Below are positions 57,170 to 64,000 of a DNA stretch of 64,000 nucleotides, one piece after another. Each line of letters opens with the position of its first letter. Positions within the stretch are counted from its first letter, which is position 1. The notes under the pieces were generated by a model. That model worked only from the letters and a program-made list of their open reading frames with translations, had not been told where the DNA came from and searched no databases. The DNA is from Faecalibacter sp. LW9 (GTDB taxonomy: Bacteria; Bacteroidota; Bacteroidia; Flavobacteriales; Weeksellaceae): contig NZ_CP141062.1 of the NCBI RefSeq assembly GCF_034661295.1, forward strand, positions 2,728,001-2,792,000, read 5' to 3'. A program made the position numbers and the translations under genes.

Positions 57170-58569
57170 TTGTCTTGTTGATTTATTTTTTTACCAAAAT
57201 AATACTGTATTCCAATGCCATAGGTGATCAGATGATCTTTTCTTTTTCCTCCGATATGATGATCCCAATCATCATTGAAACCAAAATCATACTCTCCAAA
57301 TGCTCTTAAGCCTACAGAAGGAATGGGTAAAAATTCGATCCCTAACCCTACATTCGCTTTAGCACGTACAGATGAATCATTACGATGGGATTGTAACATC
57401 CCCACCCCACCATAAATAAAGGGTGATACATTATCATTGGGCATAGCGACAAATTCTAAATCGGCATCTACACTATAAAAATTTTCAAGGAACGTATCAG
57501 CATTGGAAAGTTTAAAATTGGAAAATGACGCGTTGATATTGAAATGCTGAGATAAAAACATTTTTGCACCAACTTGAAATCCAAAATTCGTTTCACTATT
57601 TCTTAAATCACCTTTGATGGTGTAGGCTCTTGCACTCGCGTTGATAGAGAACTTCCCACGTCTTGGCAATAACACACGGTTATCGACACGTAAATTATTA
57701 ATCGAATCTTCTTGGATCAATTGATGCGCTAAGGATTTAAACTGATCTTCTTCAGCGGTTGAAACATCCCATAATTTTTCAGTTGAACCTTCAATAATAA
57801 GGGTATACACCGCTTTTTCGATTGCCTCTTTCACGGCTAAATGAACAGGTTCATTCTTGGTAATCCCTATTTCAGCTTCTAATAAGCGATCTGGATCGAC
57901 ATATCTGAAAAAATTCCCATTTATCGATTGAGATAGAATGGTTTTCGAAGTATAAATCGTTTTTAGAATTTTCCCATTATTCGTTGATACTGCTCTTAAA
58001 TAGACTGAAATACGATCTTGTCTGTATTGAGTTCCACCTCCAACGCCAAAATACCGTAATCCCGCTCCACCGGTCATAATATTTGTATCATAAGAGACGA
58101 TTCCACCTTCTAGGATAATTCCTGCAAATAAAAGTGGTGGAAGAGGTTGTGGGTTTGCATTTTGATTTTGGTAGGACGCATATTCTTGTCGCGTTGATTT
58201 AATAATTTGTCGTTCATTCAACAAATCACTAATGTTTTCTCTTTCAATTGTTGTAAACCATTTGCTGTCTTCTAATGCTTTCAATAAAATTGAAGTTGTT
58301 CCTTGAGGAATAGCTGTACTCCAATTGGCATTATTTTCAGAGGCTTTGTATTGCCCCGTTTGGTCTTTGAATTTATAGACAGCTACGACTACTTTTTCTT
58401 TAGGTTCTGGCAATGCTTTTAACTTTTGCGTATAAGCAGTGACTTCTCCTAGTGTAGAAGATTGTTGACCTGTTGGTGCTTTAATGAATGCACTACAACT
58501 AAGGATACTGTAAATAACAATTAAAAAGAAAAAACGTTTTATTATTCGGTTACATTTTAATAAAAACAT
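57166..58569 (-). CDS. csgG: curli export pore CsgG with C-terminal barrel-like extension
   Basis: 467 residues. Lipobox ILSC (Cys25). Residues ~30-270 match CsgG: VVVAVYKFKDQTGQYKAS, STAIPQGTTSILLKALEDS, ERENISDLLNERQII, FAGIILEGGIVSYDTN, YFGVGGGTQYRQDRISVYLRAV and DPDRLLEAEIGITKNEPV. E. coli CsgG ends at ~277; here ~190 more residues follow with alternating strands typical of an outer-membrane barrel (SINASARAYTIKG, FGFQVGAKMFLSQ, PFIYGGVGML, LRAFGEYDFGF) and a C-terminal aromatic end. It forms the nonameric secretion channel for curlin. Confidence 0.93.
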   Translation of the reverse strand: MFLLKCNRIIKRFFFLIVIYSILSCSAFIKAPTGQQSSTLGEVTAYTQKLKALPEPKEKVVVAVYKFKDQTGQYKASENNANWSTAIPQGTTSILLKALEDSKWFTTIERENISDLLNERQIIKSTRQEYASYQNQNANPQPLPPLLFAGIILEGGIVSYDTNIMTGGAGLRYFGVGGGTQYRQDRISVYLRAVSTNNGKILKTIYTSKTILSQSINGNFFRYVDPDRLLEAEIGITKNEPVHLAVKEAIEKAVYTLIIEGSTEKLWDVSTAEEDQFKSLAHQLIQEDSINNLRVDNRVLLPRRGKFSINASARAYTIKGDLRNSETNFGFQVGAKMFLSQHFNINASFSNFKLSNADTFLENFYSVDADLEFVAMPNDNVSPFIYGGVGMLQSHRNDSSVRAKANVGLGIEFLPIPSVGLRAFGEYDFGFNDDWDHHIGGKRKDHLITYGIGIQYYFGKKINQQDK

Positions 58570-58584
58570 TTTTAATTGATTTTG

Positions 58585-58995
58585 TTAGGTATTGGGAAGA
58601 TTAATATTGGTTTGTTCTCCTGTTTTGATATCAATGATATGGATATTAACCCCTCCAAAATATTCTGTAATTTTAATATTCATGGTTCCCAGATTATAAA
58701 CACCAGGTTCCATTTGTGCGTTTTCATAATCAGATCCAAAGAGTCCTCTTGAAATCTGATTGAGTAATTGTCGGTTGAGTGTATCTTCAAAACTTCCAAT
58801 CGCAGTTGTCGGTTTAAAATCAGGATAAGAATTATTCTTATATGGATTTTGGGTATCTGCTGAACTTAGCAACCATTGGTAATTGAACGTATCCCCTCCA
58901 AAAGAAGGATTTATTGGTTTATAGACCAGTTGTTGTGCGTAAAGATTAATCCATCCAAATCCCAAAAAAAGGACAATTGATACGGTTATTTTCAT
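58585..58995 (-). CDS. csgF: curli assembly factor CsgF
   Basis: 136 residues with a signal peptide (IVLFLGFGWINLYAQ). The N-terminal region, NPSFGGDTFNYQWLLSSADTQNPYK, matches the CsgF segment that plugs into the CsgG pore (E. coli NPNFGGNPNNGAFLLNSAQ). The C-terminal half is beta-rich and ends with DIKTGEQTNINL, like the CsgF tail DRKTGQTSTIQV. It couples CsgG secretion to fibre nucleation at the surface. Confidence 0.9.
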   Translation of the reverse strand: MKITVSIVLFLGFGWINLYAQQLVYKPINPSFGGDTFNYQWLLSSADTQNPYKNNSYPDFKPTTAIGSFEDTLNRQLLNQISRGLFGSDYENAQMEPGVYNLGTMNIKITEYFGGVNIHIIDIKTGEQTNINLPNT

Positions 58996-59006
58996 ACATA
59001 TTTCAT

Positions 59007-59741
59007 TTAAGGGGCATTTAATTCACGTTGTAAAAGTTTTTGTTCACTTCGGTATTGATTTAAAATTTTAAATACAATTTCAGCTTGCTGATTCAGATAG
59101 TCTTCGTTGGGCACCACTCGAAATTTGTATAAAATTTTATCGCGGTCTTGAATTTGAATAAATGAAGTTCGTCCAAATTCAGGCAATTCACTGATGGTCG
59201 TAATAAAAGGAAATTGTTCATTACGCAATTGATTCAAGGAATAGAACAAATCAAAAAAATCTTTACCTCCTTTTGTTTTGGTTTCATCAATAATAACCCC
59301 CATTAATATAAACTCGTCACGAGGAATGGATTTTAAATGATTCTCATTTTTATGGAATACTATATCTTGACCATCGTGTTTTAAATGAATCGAATCTTTG
59401 GCATAAAGTATATTCTTATCATCATCGCGAAGAAATAAATAGGCTTTGAGTTCTTCATTCCCATTCAAATTGATTCGGATTTCAGACAAGAATTGTTGCT
59501 CATATGGATTGATAATCACTTTTCCTTGTTGCTGATGATTGGACAAGGTTTTATTTTCATTTTGTTTTATGGCAATGAACAAATAATTCAAATCATAGAA
59601 GACATCATCTGTGCTTTTTGCAAATGATTTTAGTACGATCCGATTTTCAGCTTGTGAATAGTCAATTTTAGCTTCTATCGAGGATTGAGCGTAGACTTTA
59701 CAACCGATGTAGAGAATTAAAATAAAAGTTATGCATCTCAT
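59007..59741 (-). CDS. csgE: CsgE with N-terminal CsgC/CsgH-like extension
   Basis: 244 residues, twice the length of E. coli CsgE (129). A signal peptide is followed by ~95 residues that look like a CsgC/CsgH Ig-like domain: AENRIVLKSFAKSTDDVFYDLNY, NKTLSNHQQQGKVI, ISEIRINLNGNEELKAYLFL ending DDKNILYAKDSI. Residues ~125-244 match CsgE (GVIIDETKTKGGKDFFDLFYSLNQL, FIQIQDRDKILYKFRV, IVFKILNQYR). CsgE caps CsgG and recruits curlin; CsgC/CsgH blocks early amyloid. The two jobs would be fused in one protein. It overlaps csgB by four bases (ATGA). The domain call is by eye. Confidence 0.85.
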   Translation of the reverse strand: MRCITFILILYIGCKVYAQSSIEAKIDYSQAENRIVLKSFAKSTDDVFYDLNYLFIAIKQNENKTLSNHQQQGKVIINPYEQQFLSEIRINLNGNEELKAYLFLRDDDKNILYAKDSIHLKHDGQDIVFHKNENHLKSIPRDEFILMGVIIDETKTKGGKDFFDLFYSLNQLRNEQFPFITTISELPEFGRTSFIQIQDRDKILYKFRVVPNEDYLNQQAEIVFKILNQYRSEQKLLQRELNAP

Positions 59742-60112
59742 CGGCTATTGGTCATGTAAATTTTACGATCATTTCCTATGATGTCAATGCTCATTTGACG
59801 ACTCATTCCGTTCATTCCCAAAATCTGAATTTCATTGGATTGTCCGATCATTTGAATTTGAAGACTAGAACTTTTATAAGATTCATGATGAACACGTAGT
59901 TCATTGAAATGCCCGATTTGATTAACTTTAATAAAATCATAACCAGAATTTATCCATACTTCATTCGAATTCCCCACCTGAACAATGGTAGAGGACTTGG
60001 GTAAAAAGGATTGTTGGGCTGAAAAATAATCCAAAACCGTGGTTGAATTTAGCGCATTAAAATCTTGTGCCAAACCTAAAAATGAAATAAAACAAATGAG
60101 TAAATATTTCAT
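59738..60112 (-). CDS. csgB: minor curlin / nucleator-like protein (CsgB-like)
   Basis: 124 residues with a signal peptide (LLICFISFLGLAQ). It has about four curlin-type repeats with Q-x-G-x-x-N spacing: IVQVGNSNEVWI, VNQIGHFNELRV, IQMIGQSNEIQI and IDIIGNDRKIYM, separated by irregular insertions. Position between csgA and csgE and its short, imperfect repeats fit a CsgB nucleator. It lies downstream of a hairpin that follows csgA. Stop overlaps the csgE start by four bases. Confidence 0.8.
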   Translation of the reverse strand: MKYLLICFISFLGLAQDFNALNSTTVLDYFSAQQSFLPKSSTIVQVGNSNEVWINSGYDFIKVNQIGHFNELRVHHESYKSSSLQIQMIGQSNEIQILGMNGMSRQMSIDIIGNDRKIYMTNSR

Positions 60113-60120
60113 AATAAAAG

Positions 60121-60148
60121 TTTAAAAAGAGGGAATAATATTCCCTCT
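60121..60148 (-). terminator. intercistronic terminator after csgA
   Basis: Stem AGAGGGAAT / ATTCCCTCT with loop of three bases and a T-run on the minus strand, in the 42-base gap between csgA and csgB. Likely a partial terminator that raises csgA mRNA over the downstream genes. Confidence 0.75.
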
Positions 60149-60154
60149 ATACGA

Positions 60155-61303
60155 TTAATTTGATTGATAAACTACCATAGTATTTAGTGCTCCAGCTTGT
60201 AATCCGAAATGTGAATGATTCGCTCCTAACTGCATAACTGTGGATTGATTCACATAACCATACTGTAAATCAATTGCTGTATTACTATACCCAAATTGCA
60301 ATTGAGTAGCCCCATTATAGCTTCCATCTTGATGAATATAAGCAGTATTGCTGTCTCCTAATTGAAGTTGTAAAGCGGAATTATAAGATCCATCTTGATT
60401 CACATAGGCAAAATTGTAATTTCCTAATTGAGCCTGAGTTGACGTATTATTATTCCCGACTTGTGTAGCATAGGCATCATTCAACCAACCTACTTGTAAT
60501 TGCGATGAAGTATTATTATATCCCAATTGGAAAGCATATGCTTCGTTCAGACTTCCATATTGCTCTTGTCTTGAAGAATTATTAATCCCGATTTGTAGTG
60601 CATAGACATTATGTCCTCCACCAATTTGTGTCTGTTCTGAAGTATTGAATAATCCTAATTGTTCTACATAAGCCTCATTCCAATTTCCTTCTTGATATTG
60701 TGTCGATTGGTTTAAGATTCCTGTTTGTGAAGCAATTGCAGTGTTTTGGTCTCCTAACTGTGTTTGAGTAGAAATATTTAAAATTCCTTCTTGATCAGCT
60801 AAAGCATAATTTACATTTCCATCTTGGTATTGAGTAGAAATATTTAAAATTCCATCTTGAAGTGCGTAAGCATGGTTATCGTTTCCAAGTTGTACTTGAG
60901 CAGAAACATTCATCCAGCCATCTTGGTCGACATAACCTACATTTCTATTTCCAACCTGTAATTGTGTTGATTGGTTGGATGTTCCGAGTTGATCAACCCA
61001 TCCTGTATTAGCATTTCCAAATTGATACGTTGAATTCGTATTGCCATCTCCTATTTGACTTACTAAACTTAAGTTTCTATCCCCAATACTTAAGGTTGTA
61101 TTTTTATTAAGATTTCCTAACTGTAAAACATAGGCTTCATTTGACATTCCAATTTGCGTAATGTCATTATCGTTGCGCCATCCTATTTGAGTAACATAGG
61201 CTTCATTTTCCATCCCTAATTGAATGGTAACATCATCATTTGACTGAGCAAAGGCAAATCCCGCAGCAAACAATGCTAAAAGTGATAAAGTAATCTTTTT
61301 CAT
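60155..61303 (-). CDS. csgA: major curlin subunit (CsgA-like), 16 tandem repeats
   Basis: 382 residues. Signal peptide to about residue 20 (LSLLALFAAGFAFAQ), a short SNDD linker, then 32 consecutive 11-residue units of the form xxxQxGxxNxS/A with no insertion or deletion, so 352 residues are perfectly periodic, then a six-residue tail VVYQSN. Two units make one 22-residue curlin repeat (E. coli CsgA has five repeats of ~22). The Q-x-G-x-x-N positions stack in a beta-solenoid amyloid. It is the main subunit of surface curli-like fibres, secreted through CsgG. A TAATTTTG -7-like box lies 30 bases upstream. Confidence 0.93.
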   Translation of the reverse strand: MKKITLSLLALFAAGFAFAQSNDDVTIQLGMENEAYVTQIGWRNDNDITQIGMSNEAYVLQLGNLNKNTTLSIGDRNLSLVSQIGDGNTNSTYQFGNANTGWVDQLGTSNQSTQLQVGNRNVGYVDQDGWMNVSAQVQLGNDNHAYALQDGILNISTQYQDGNVNYALADQEGILNISTQTQLGDQNTAIASQTGILNQSTQYQEGNWNEAYVEQLGLFNTSEQTQIGGGHNVYALQIGINNSSRQEQYGSLNEAYAFQLGYNNTSSQLQVGWLNDAYATQVGNNNTSTQAQLGNYNFAYVNQDGSYNSALQLQLGDSNTAYIHQDGSYNGATQLQFGYSNTAIDLQYGYVNQSTVMQLGANHSHFGLQAGALNTMVVYQSN

Positions 61304-61332
61304 AATTTGTTATTTTAATGATTAGTTATTTT

Positions 61333-61340
61333 CAAAATTA
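61333..61340 (-). promoter_or_regulatory. -7 element candidate of the curli operon
   Basis: On the minus strand TAATTTTG matches TAnnTTTG, 30 bases before the csgA start. A TTG lies only 14 bases upstream of it, shorter than the usual 17-23, so an activator may be needed. Confidence 0.4.
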
Positions 61341-61420
61341 CGATACTATCTTTTCAAAAGAAATCACTCAATTAGTGAAATATTACAACCCCATATTTCC
61401 GTTAACTAATATTAGGTATA

Positions 61421-61452
61421 TAAAAAAAACCCGTTGAAAATCAACGGGTTTC
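61421..61452 (-). terminator. terminator of hppD
   Basis: Stem AAACCCGTTGA / TCAACGGGTTT, loop AAA, with a long T-run on the minus strand. Confidence 0.9.
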
Positions 61453-61455
61453 ATT

Positions 61456-62586
61456 TTATAAGTTCCCTCTTCGGGCTTGTTCACGTTCTAATGCTTCGAA
61501 TAATGCTTTAAAGTTTCCAGCACCAAACGATTGGGCACCATGTCGCTCGATGATTTCATAGAACAACGTTGGACGATCTTCAACGGGCTTTGTAAAGATT
61601 TGTAATAAATAACCTTCTTCATCACAATCCACCAAAATTCCTAAGTCTTGTAATTTTTTAATGTCTTCATCAATTTGTCCGACACGTTCTGGAATCATTT
61701 CGTAGTACGCTTCAGGTGGAGCCGATAAAAACTCTACACCACGTGCTTTTAATTCCGTTACTGTTTTCACAATGTCTTTGGTAGCTACGGCAATGTGCTG
61801 TACCCCTTCTCCTTCGTAAAAATCCAAGTATTCTTCTACTTGCGATTTTTTCTTTCCTTCTGCCGGTTCATTAATCGGGAATTTAGAGTAACCATTTCCA
61901 TTACTCATCACCTTCGACATTAAAGCCGAATATTCGGTATTAATTTGTTTGTCATCAAACGATAAGATGTTCACAAACCCCATCACGTCTTGGTACCATT
62001 GTACCACTTCGTTCATACGGTTCCATCCTACATTTCCCACACAATGGTCGACATACAATAATCCACAATCTGAAGGTTGGTAAGCCGATTCCGATTTTAC
62101 ATACCCTGGCATAAATGGACCGTTGTAATTTTTACGTTCGATGAACATATGAACCGTTTCTCCGTAGGTGTAAATTCCAGCCATTTTCACTTCCCCAAAT
62201 TCATCAGAGATTGTTGTTGGCTCTAAATAGACTTTACCTCCACGTTTTGTCGTTTGTTCAAAGGCATCAAATGCATCGTCCACCCAAAGGGCTAATACTT
62301 TAACCCCATCTCCATGCTTCATTGCATGCTGACAAATTGGAGAATCTGATTTTAACCCTGAAGTTAATACTAATCGAATCTTTCCTTGTTGTAAAACATA
62401 AGAAGCGCGATCTCTAACGCCTGTTTCTGGTCCAGCATAGGCAATTTCTTGAAACCCGAATGCTGTTTTATAATAATGTGCCGATTGTTTGGCATTTCCG
62501 ACATAAAATTCGATATAATCTGTTCCGTTGATCGGAAGAAAGTCTTGTGCTTGTGCGATTTTTTCAGCAAATGTTTGTGTGCTCAT
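61456..62586 (-). CDS. hppD: 4-hydroxyphenylpyruvate dioxygenase
   Basis: 376 residues, two vicinal-oxygen-chelate domains. Metal ligands: His in YVDHCVGNVGW (~180), His in GVQHIAVATKD (~260) and Glu in FYEIIERHGAQSFGAGNFKALFEALE (~340). It converts 4-hydroxyphenylpyruvate to homogentisate in tyrosine degradation. The next step, hmgA, lies just upstream on the same strand, with a 154-bp gap that holds repeat-like DNA. Confidence 0.95.
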   Translation of the reverse strand: MSTQTFAEKIAQAQDFLPINGTDYIEFYVGNAKQSAHYYKTAFGFQEIAYAGPETGVRDRASYVLQQGKIRLVLTSGLKSDSPICQHAMKHGDGVKVLALWVDDAFDAFEQTTKRGGKVYLEPTTISDEFGEVKMAGIYTYGETVHMFIERKNYNGPFMPGYVKSESAYQPSDCGLLYVDHCVGNVGWNRMNEVVQWYQDVMGFVNILSFDDKQINTEYSALMSKVMSNGNGYSKFPINEPAEGKKKSQVEEYLDFYEGEGVQHIAVATKDIVKTVTELKARGVEFLSAPPEAYYEMIPERVGQIDEDIKKLQDLGILVDCDEEGYLLQIFTKPVEDRPTLFYEIIERHGAQSFGAGNFKALFEALEREQARRGNL

Positions 62587-62599
62587 TTTTTATATGGTG

Positions 62600-62736
62600 T
62601 TATTTTTTACGTTGTACGTTATACGTTTTAGTACGATGAGATCCTGAAACGAGTTCAGGATGACACGCTGGACTTAGATGATAGATTCTAGATACTAGAT
62701 GTTAGATACTAGAACTCATAACTTAGAACTTAGAAC
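62600..62736. repeat. repeat-rich spacer with REP-like hairpin
   Basis: Between hppD and hmgA. 62607-62633 has stuttered ACGTT/ACGTTATACGTT motifs. 62641-62661 is an 8-bp-arm hairpin ATCCTGAA-acgag-TTCAGGAT of the type often found dispersed in Flavobacteriia intergenic DNA. 62675-62735 has degenerate tandem TAGATxCTAGA and CTTAGAAC units. No coding frame. Confidence 0.6.
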
Positions 62737-62740
62737 AAAA

Positions 62741-63898
62741 CTAATACAACCATGATTTATAATAATCAGGATCTTCTAATTCTAACGCTTGTTCCGTTAA
62801 CATCAATGGTCGAAATGGATCAATCATAACCGCTAATTCGTGGGTTTCTTTGGCTCCGATGGATTTTTCTACCGTTCCAGGATGTGGACCATGTGGAATT
62901 CCGGCCTGATGCAAGGTAATTTGTCCCTTCTCCACGGATTTACGCGACATAAAATCCCCATCCACATAGTACAAGATTTCATCTGAATCCACATTACTGT
63001 GGTTATATGGTGCCGGAATGGCATTCGGATGATAATCAAATAAGCGAGGAACGAAACTACAAATCACGAATCCGGCTCCTTCGAATGTTTGATGTACTGG
63101 TGGTGGTTGATGAATACGTCCGGTGATGGGCTCAAAATTATGAATCGAAAAAGCCCATGGGTAATGGTAACCATCCCAACCCACGAAATCAAAAGGATGT
63201 GTGCCGTATACATACGGATAAATTAAGCCTTCTTTCTTGATTAATATTTTGAAATCACCGTGTTCGTCGTGCGTTTCTAAGTCTTGTGGACGTTTAATGT
63301 CACGTTCACAGAATGGCGCATGTTCCATCAATTGTCCGAAATGATTGCGGTAACGACGAGGCGTTTCGATTGGACTAAACGATTCGGTAATGAACAATCG
63401 ATTCTGTTCATCGTTGAAATGCAATTGATAGATAATTCCGCGCGGAATCACTAAATAATCACCGTATTCAAACGGGATTTGTCCATATCCTGTTTTTAAA
63501 ACACCTGATCCTTCGTGGATAAAAATGACTTCATCCGCCATCGAATTTTTATAGAAGTAATCGGTCATCGACTTTTTAGGAGCAGCCAGTGATATGTGCA
63601 AATCATTGTTGACCAATACAGGAACTCGAGATGCGATGTAATCATCCGTAGGTTGTACGCGAAAACCTTTTAATGAGGTATGCTTCAGATGTTTTGCGCG
63701 AGCTATTTTTGGTTCAACAGAAAATGGTTCATTGATTTCTTTGACCAACGTTGGAGGGTAACAATGGTAGACATTGGAATACGTACTCGAAAATCCGTGG
63801 GTAGAAACCAACTCTTCCGCATAGAGTTCACCATTGGGTTTTCGAAATACTGTATGTCTTTTCTGTGGGAAATTTCCCAAAGCGTGATACAGTGGCAT
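62741..63898 (-). CDS. hmgA: homogentisate 1,2-dioxygenase
   Basis: 385 residues. The family core is present: FVGWDGYHYPWAFSIHNFEP, the Fe ligands in HQPPPVHQTFEGAGFVICSF and the later PRLFDYHPNAIPAPYNHSNVDSDE, with His and Glu ligands in the usual order. It opens the homogentisate ring to maleylacetoacetate in tyrosine catabolism. Upstream of the start is a 22-bp imperfect palindrome (63945-63966) that could be a regulator site. Confidence 0.95.
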   Translation of the reverse strand: MPLYHALGNFPQKRHTVFRKPNGELYAEELVSTHGFSSTYSNVYHCYPPTLVKEINEPFSVEPKIARAKHLKHTSLKGFRVQPTDDYIASRVPVLVNNDLHISLAAPKKSMTDYFYKNSMADEVIFIHEGSGVLKTGYGQIPFEYGDYLVIPRGIIYQLHFNDEQNRLFITESFSPIETPRRYRNHFGQLMEHAPFCERDIKRPQDLETHDEHGDFKILIKKEGLIYPYVYGTHPFDFVGWDGYHYPWAFSIHNFEPITGRIHQPPPVHQTFEGAGFVICSFVPRLFDYHPNAIPAPYNHSNVDSDEILYYVDGDFMSRKSVEKGQITLHQAGIPHGPHPGTVEKSIGAKETHELAVMIDPFRPLMLTEQALELEDPDYYKSWLY

Positions 63899-63944
63899 AT
63901 AACTTTTGTTTGTGTTTTGATGAAAAAATGAAAATAGTCAAATC

Positions 63945-63966
63945 TTCGGTATTGAATAACACCGAA
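63945..63966. promoter_or_regulatory. imperfect palindrome upstream of hmgA
   Basis: TTCGGTATT / AACACCGAA around GAAT, 8 of 9 positions symmetric, 47 bases upstream of the hmgA start. No T-run follows, so it is not a terminator. Operator candidate. Confidence 0.4.
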
Positions 63967-64000
63967 CAGCACTACTTACAATGAGTATTGTGCAAAAACG

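Noticed and set aside
60155-61303. DNA satellite array
   Set aside because: The periodicity follows from 33-base codon units of curlin repeats; the nucleotide repeat is degenerate and coding.
54964-61303. Curli locus as a horizontally acquired island
   Set aside because: No tRNA, integrase, direct repeats or composition change at its borders; the codon style matches its neighbours.
1-64000. CRISPR array or cas genes
   Set aside because: No regularly spaced direct repeats with unique spacers and no Cas-like proteins were found. The only regular repeat is the protein-coding curlin repeat.

Overview
The window looks like a chromosomal segment from a low-GC member of the Bacteroidota, class Flavobacteriia. 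Evidence: promoters of the TTG-N(19-20)-TAnnTTTG type, T9SS C-terminal sorting domains, a TonB receptor, lipoproteins, a fused IcmF mutase and a MutS2-RecQ-Fmt-HU-PdxH-YqgE gene order. A Weeksellaceae/Empedobacter-like genus is my best guess, but it rests on gene content only. Most of the window is ordinary core genome with good intrinsic terminators between genes.

Layout. 1-4313: end of an unknown gene, a GHL10-type glycoside hydrolase with one internal stop, a uracil permease and a PTS EIIC-like membrane protein. 4463-9314: a PQQ-type sugar dehydrogenase lipoprotein, a decayed IS1182-like element and a TonB-dependent receptor whose upstream region is the IS end. 9365-12829: fused isobutyryl-CoA mutase. 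13001-18415: a coding remnant, small proteins, Ung, a cold-shock protein and MutS2. 18717-20908: two tandem secreted endonuclease I paralogs with T9SS tails. 21129-24618: a transaldolase-family enzyme, an SDR and a GH3 glycosidase broken by three frame disruptions. 24679-29514: tandem secreted paralogs, oligopeptidase B and an esterase. 29573-35585: RecQ, Fmt, HU, PdxH, YqgE, an aminotransferase-IV homologue that appears to lack its PLP lysine, a START-like protein and tRNA-Met. 35613-41607: DUF6515 protein, nucleoid-associated protein, two lipoproteins, a sigma-54 response regulator interrupted by TAG and an acyl-CoA ligase. 41828-46944: DinB protein, a second IS1182-like element, a DUF3592-like protein, an Rrf2/NAD(P)-reductase pair with a palindromic operator and a Crp-like regulator. 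47012-54854: assorted housekeeping and hypothetical genes, including a peptide deformylase homologue with a signal peptide. 54964-61303: a curli system. 61456-63898: tyrosine catabolism (HppD, HmgA).

The most interesting unit is the curli (functional amyloid) locus, six genes on the minus strand in the order csgA-csgB-csgE-csgF-csgG-propeller lipoprotein, with four-base overlaps at csgB/csgE and csgG/lipoprotein. The major curlin is 32 back-to-back 11-residue units (16 curlin repeats) with no indel. CsgE carries an extra N-terminal domain that resembles the CsgC/CsgH amyloid inhibitor fold. CsgG has a C-terminal beta-barrel-like extension. A hairpin terminator separates csgA from the rest. 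Convergent to the operon is an orphan LuxR-type regulator with Glu in place of the phospho-accepting Asp, a possible CsgD analogue.

A second theme is gene disruption. Seven single-run length changes break three genes (GH3, a DJ-1/PfpI protein and the second transposase), nearly all in homopolymers, and two further genes carry one nonsense codon each. This is either recent decay or base-calling/assembly error, and raw reads would decide.
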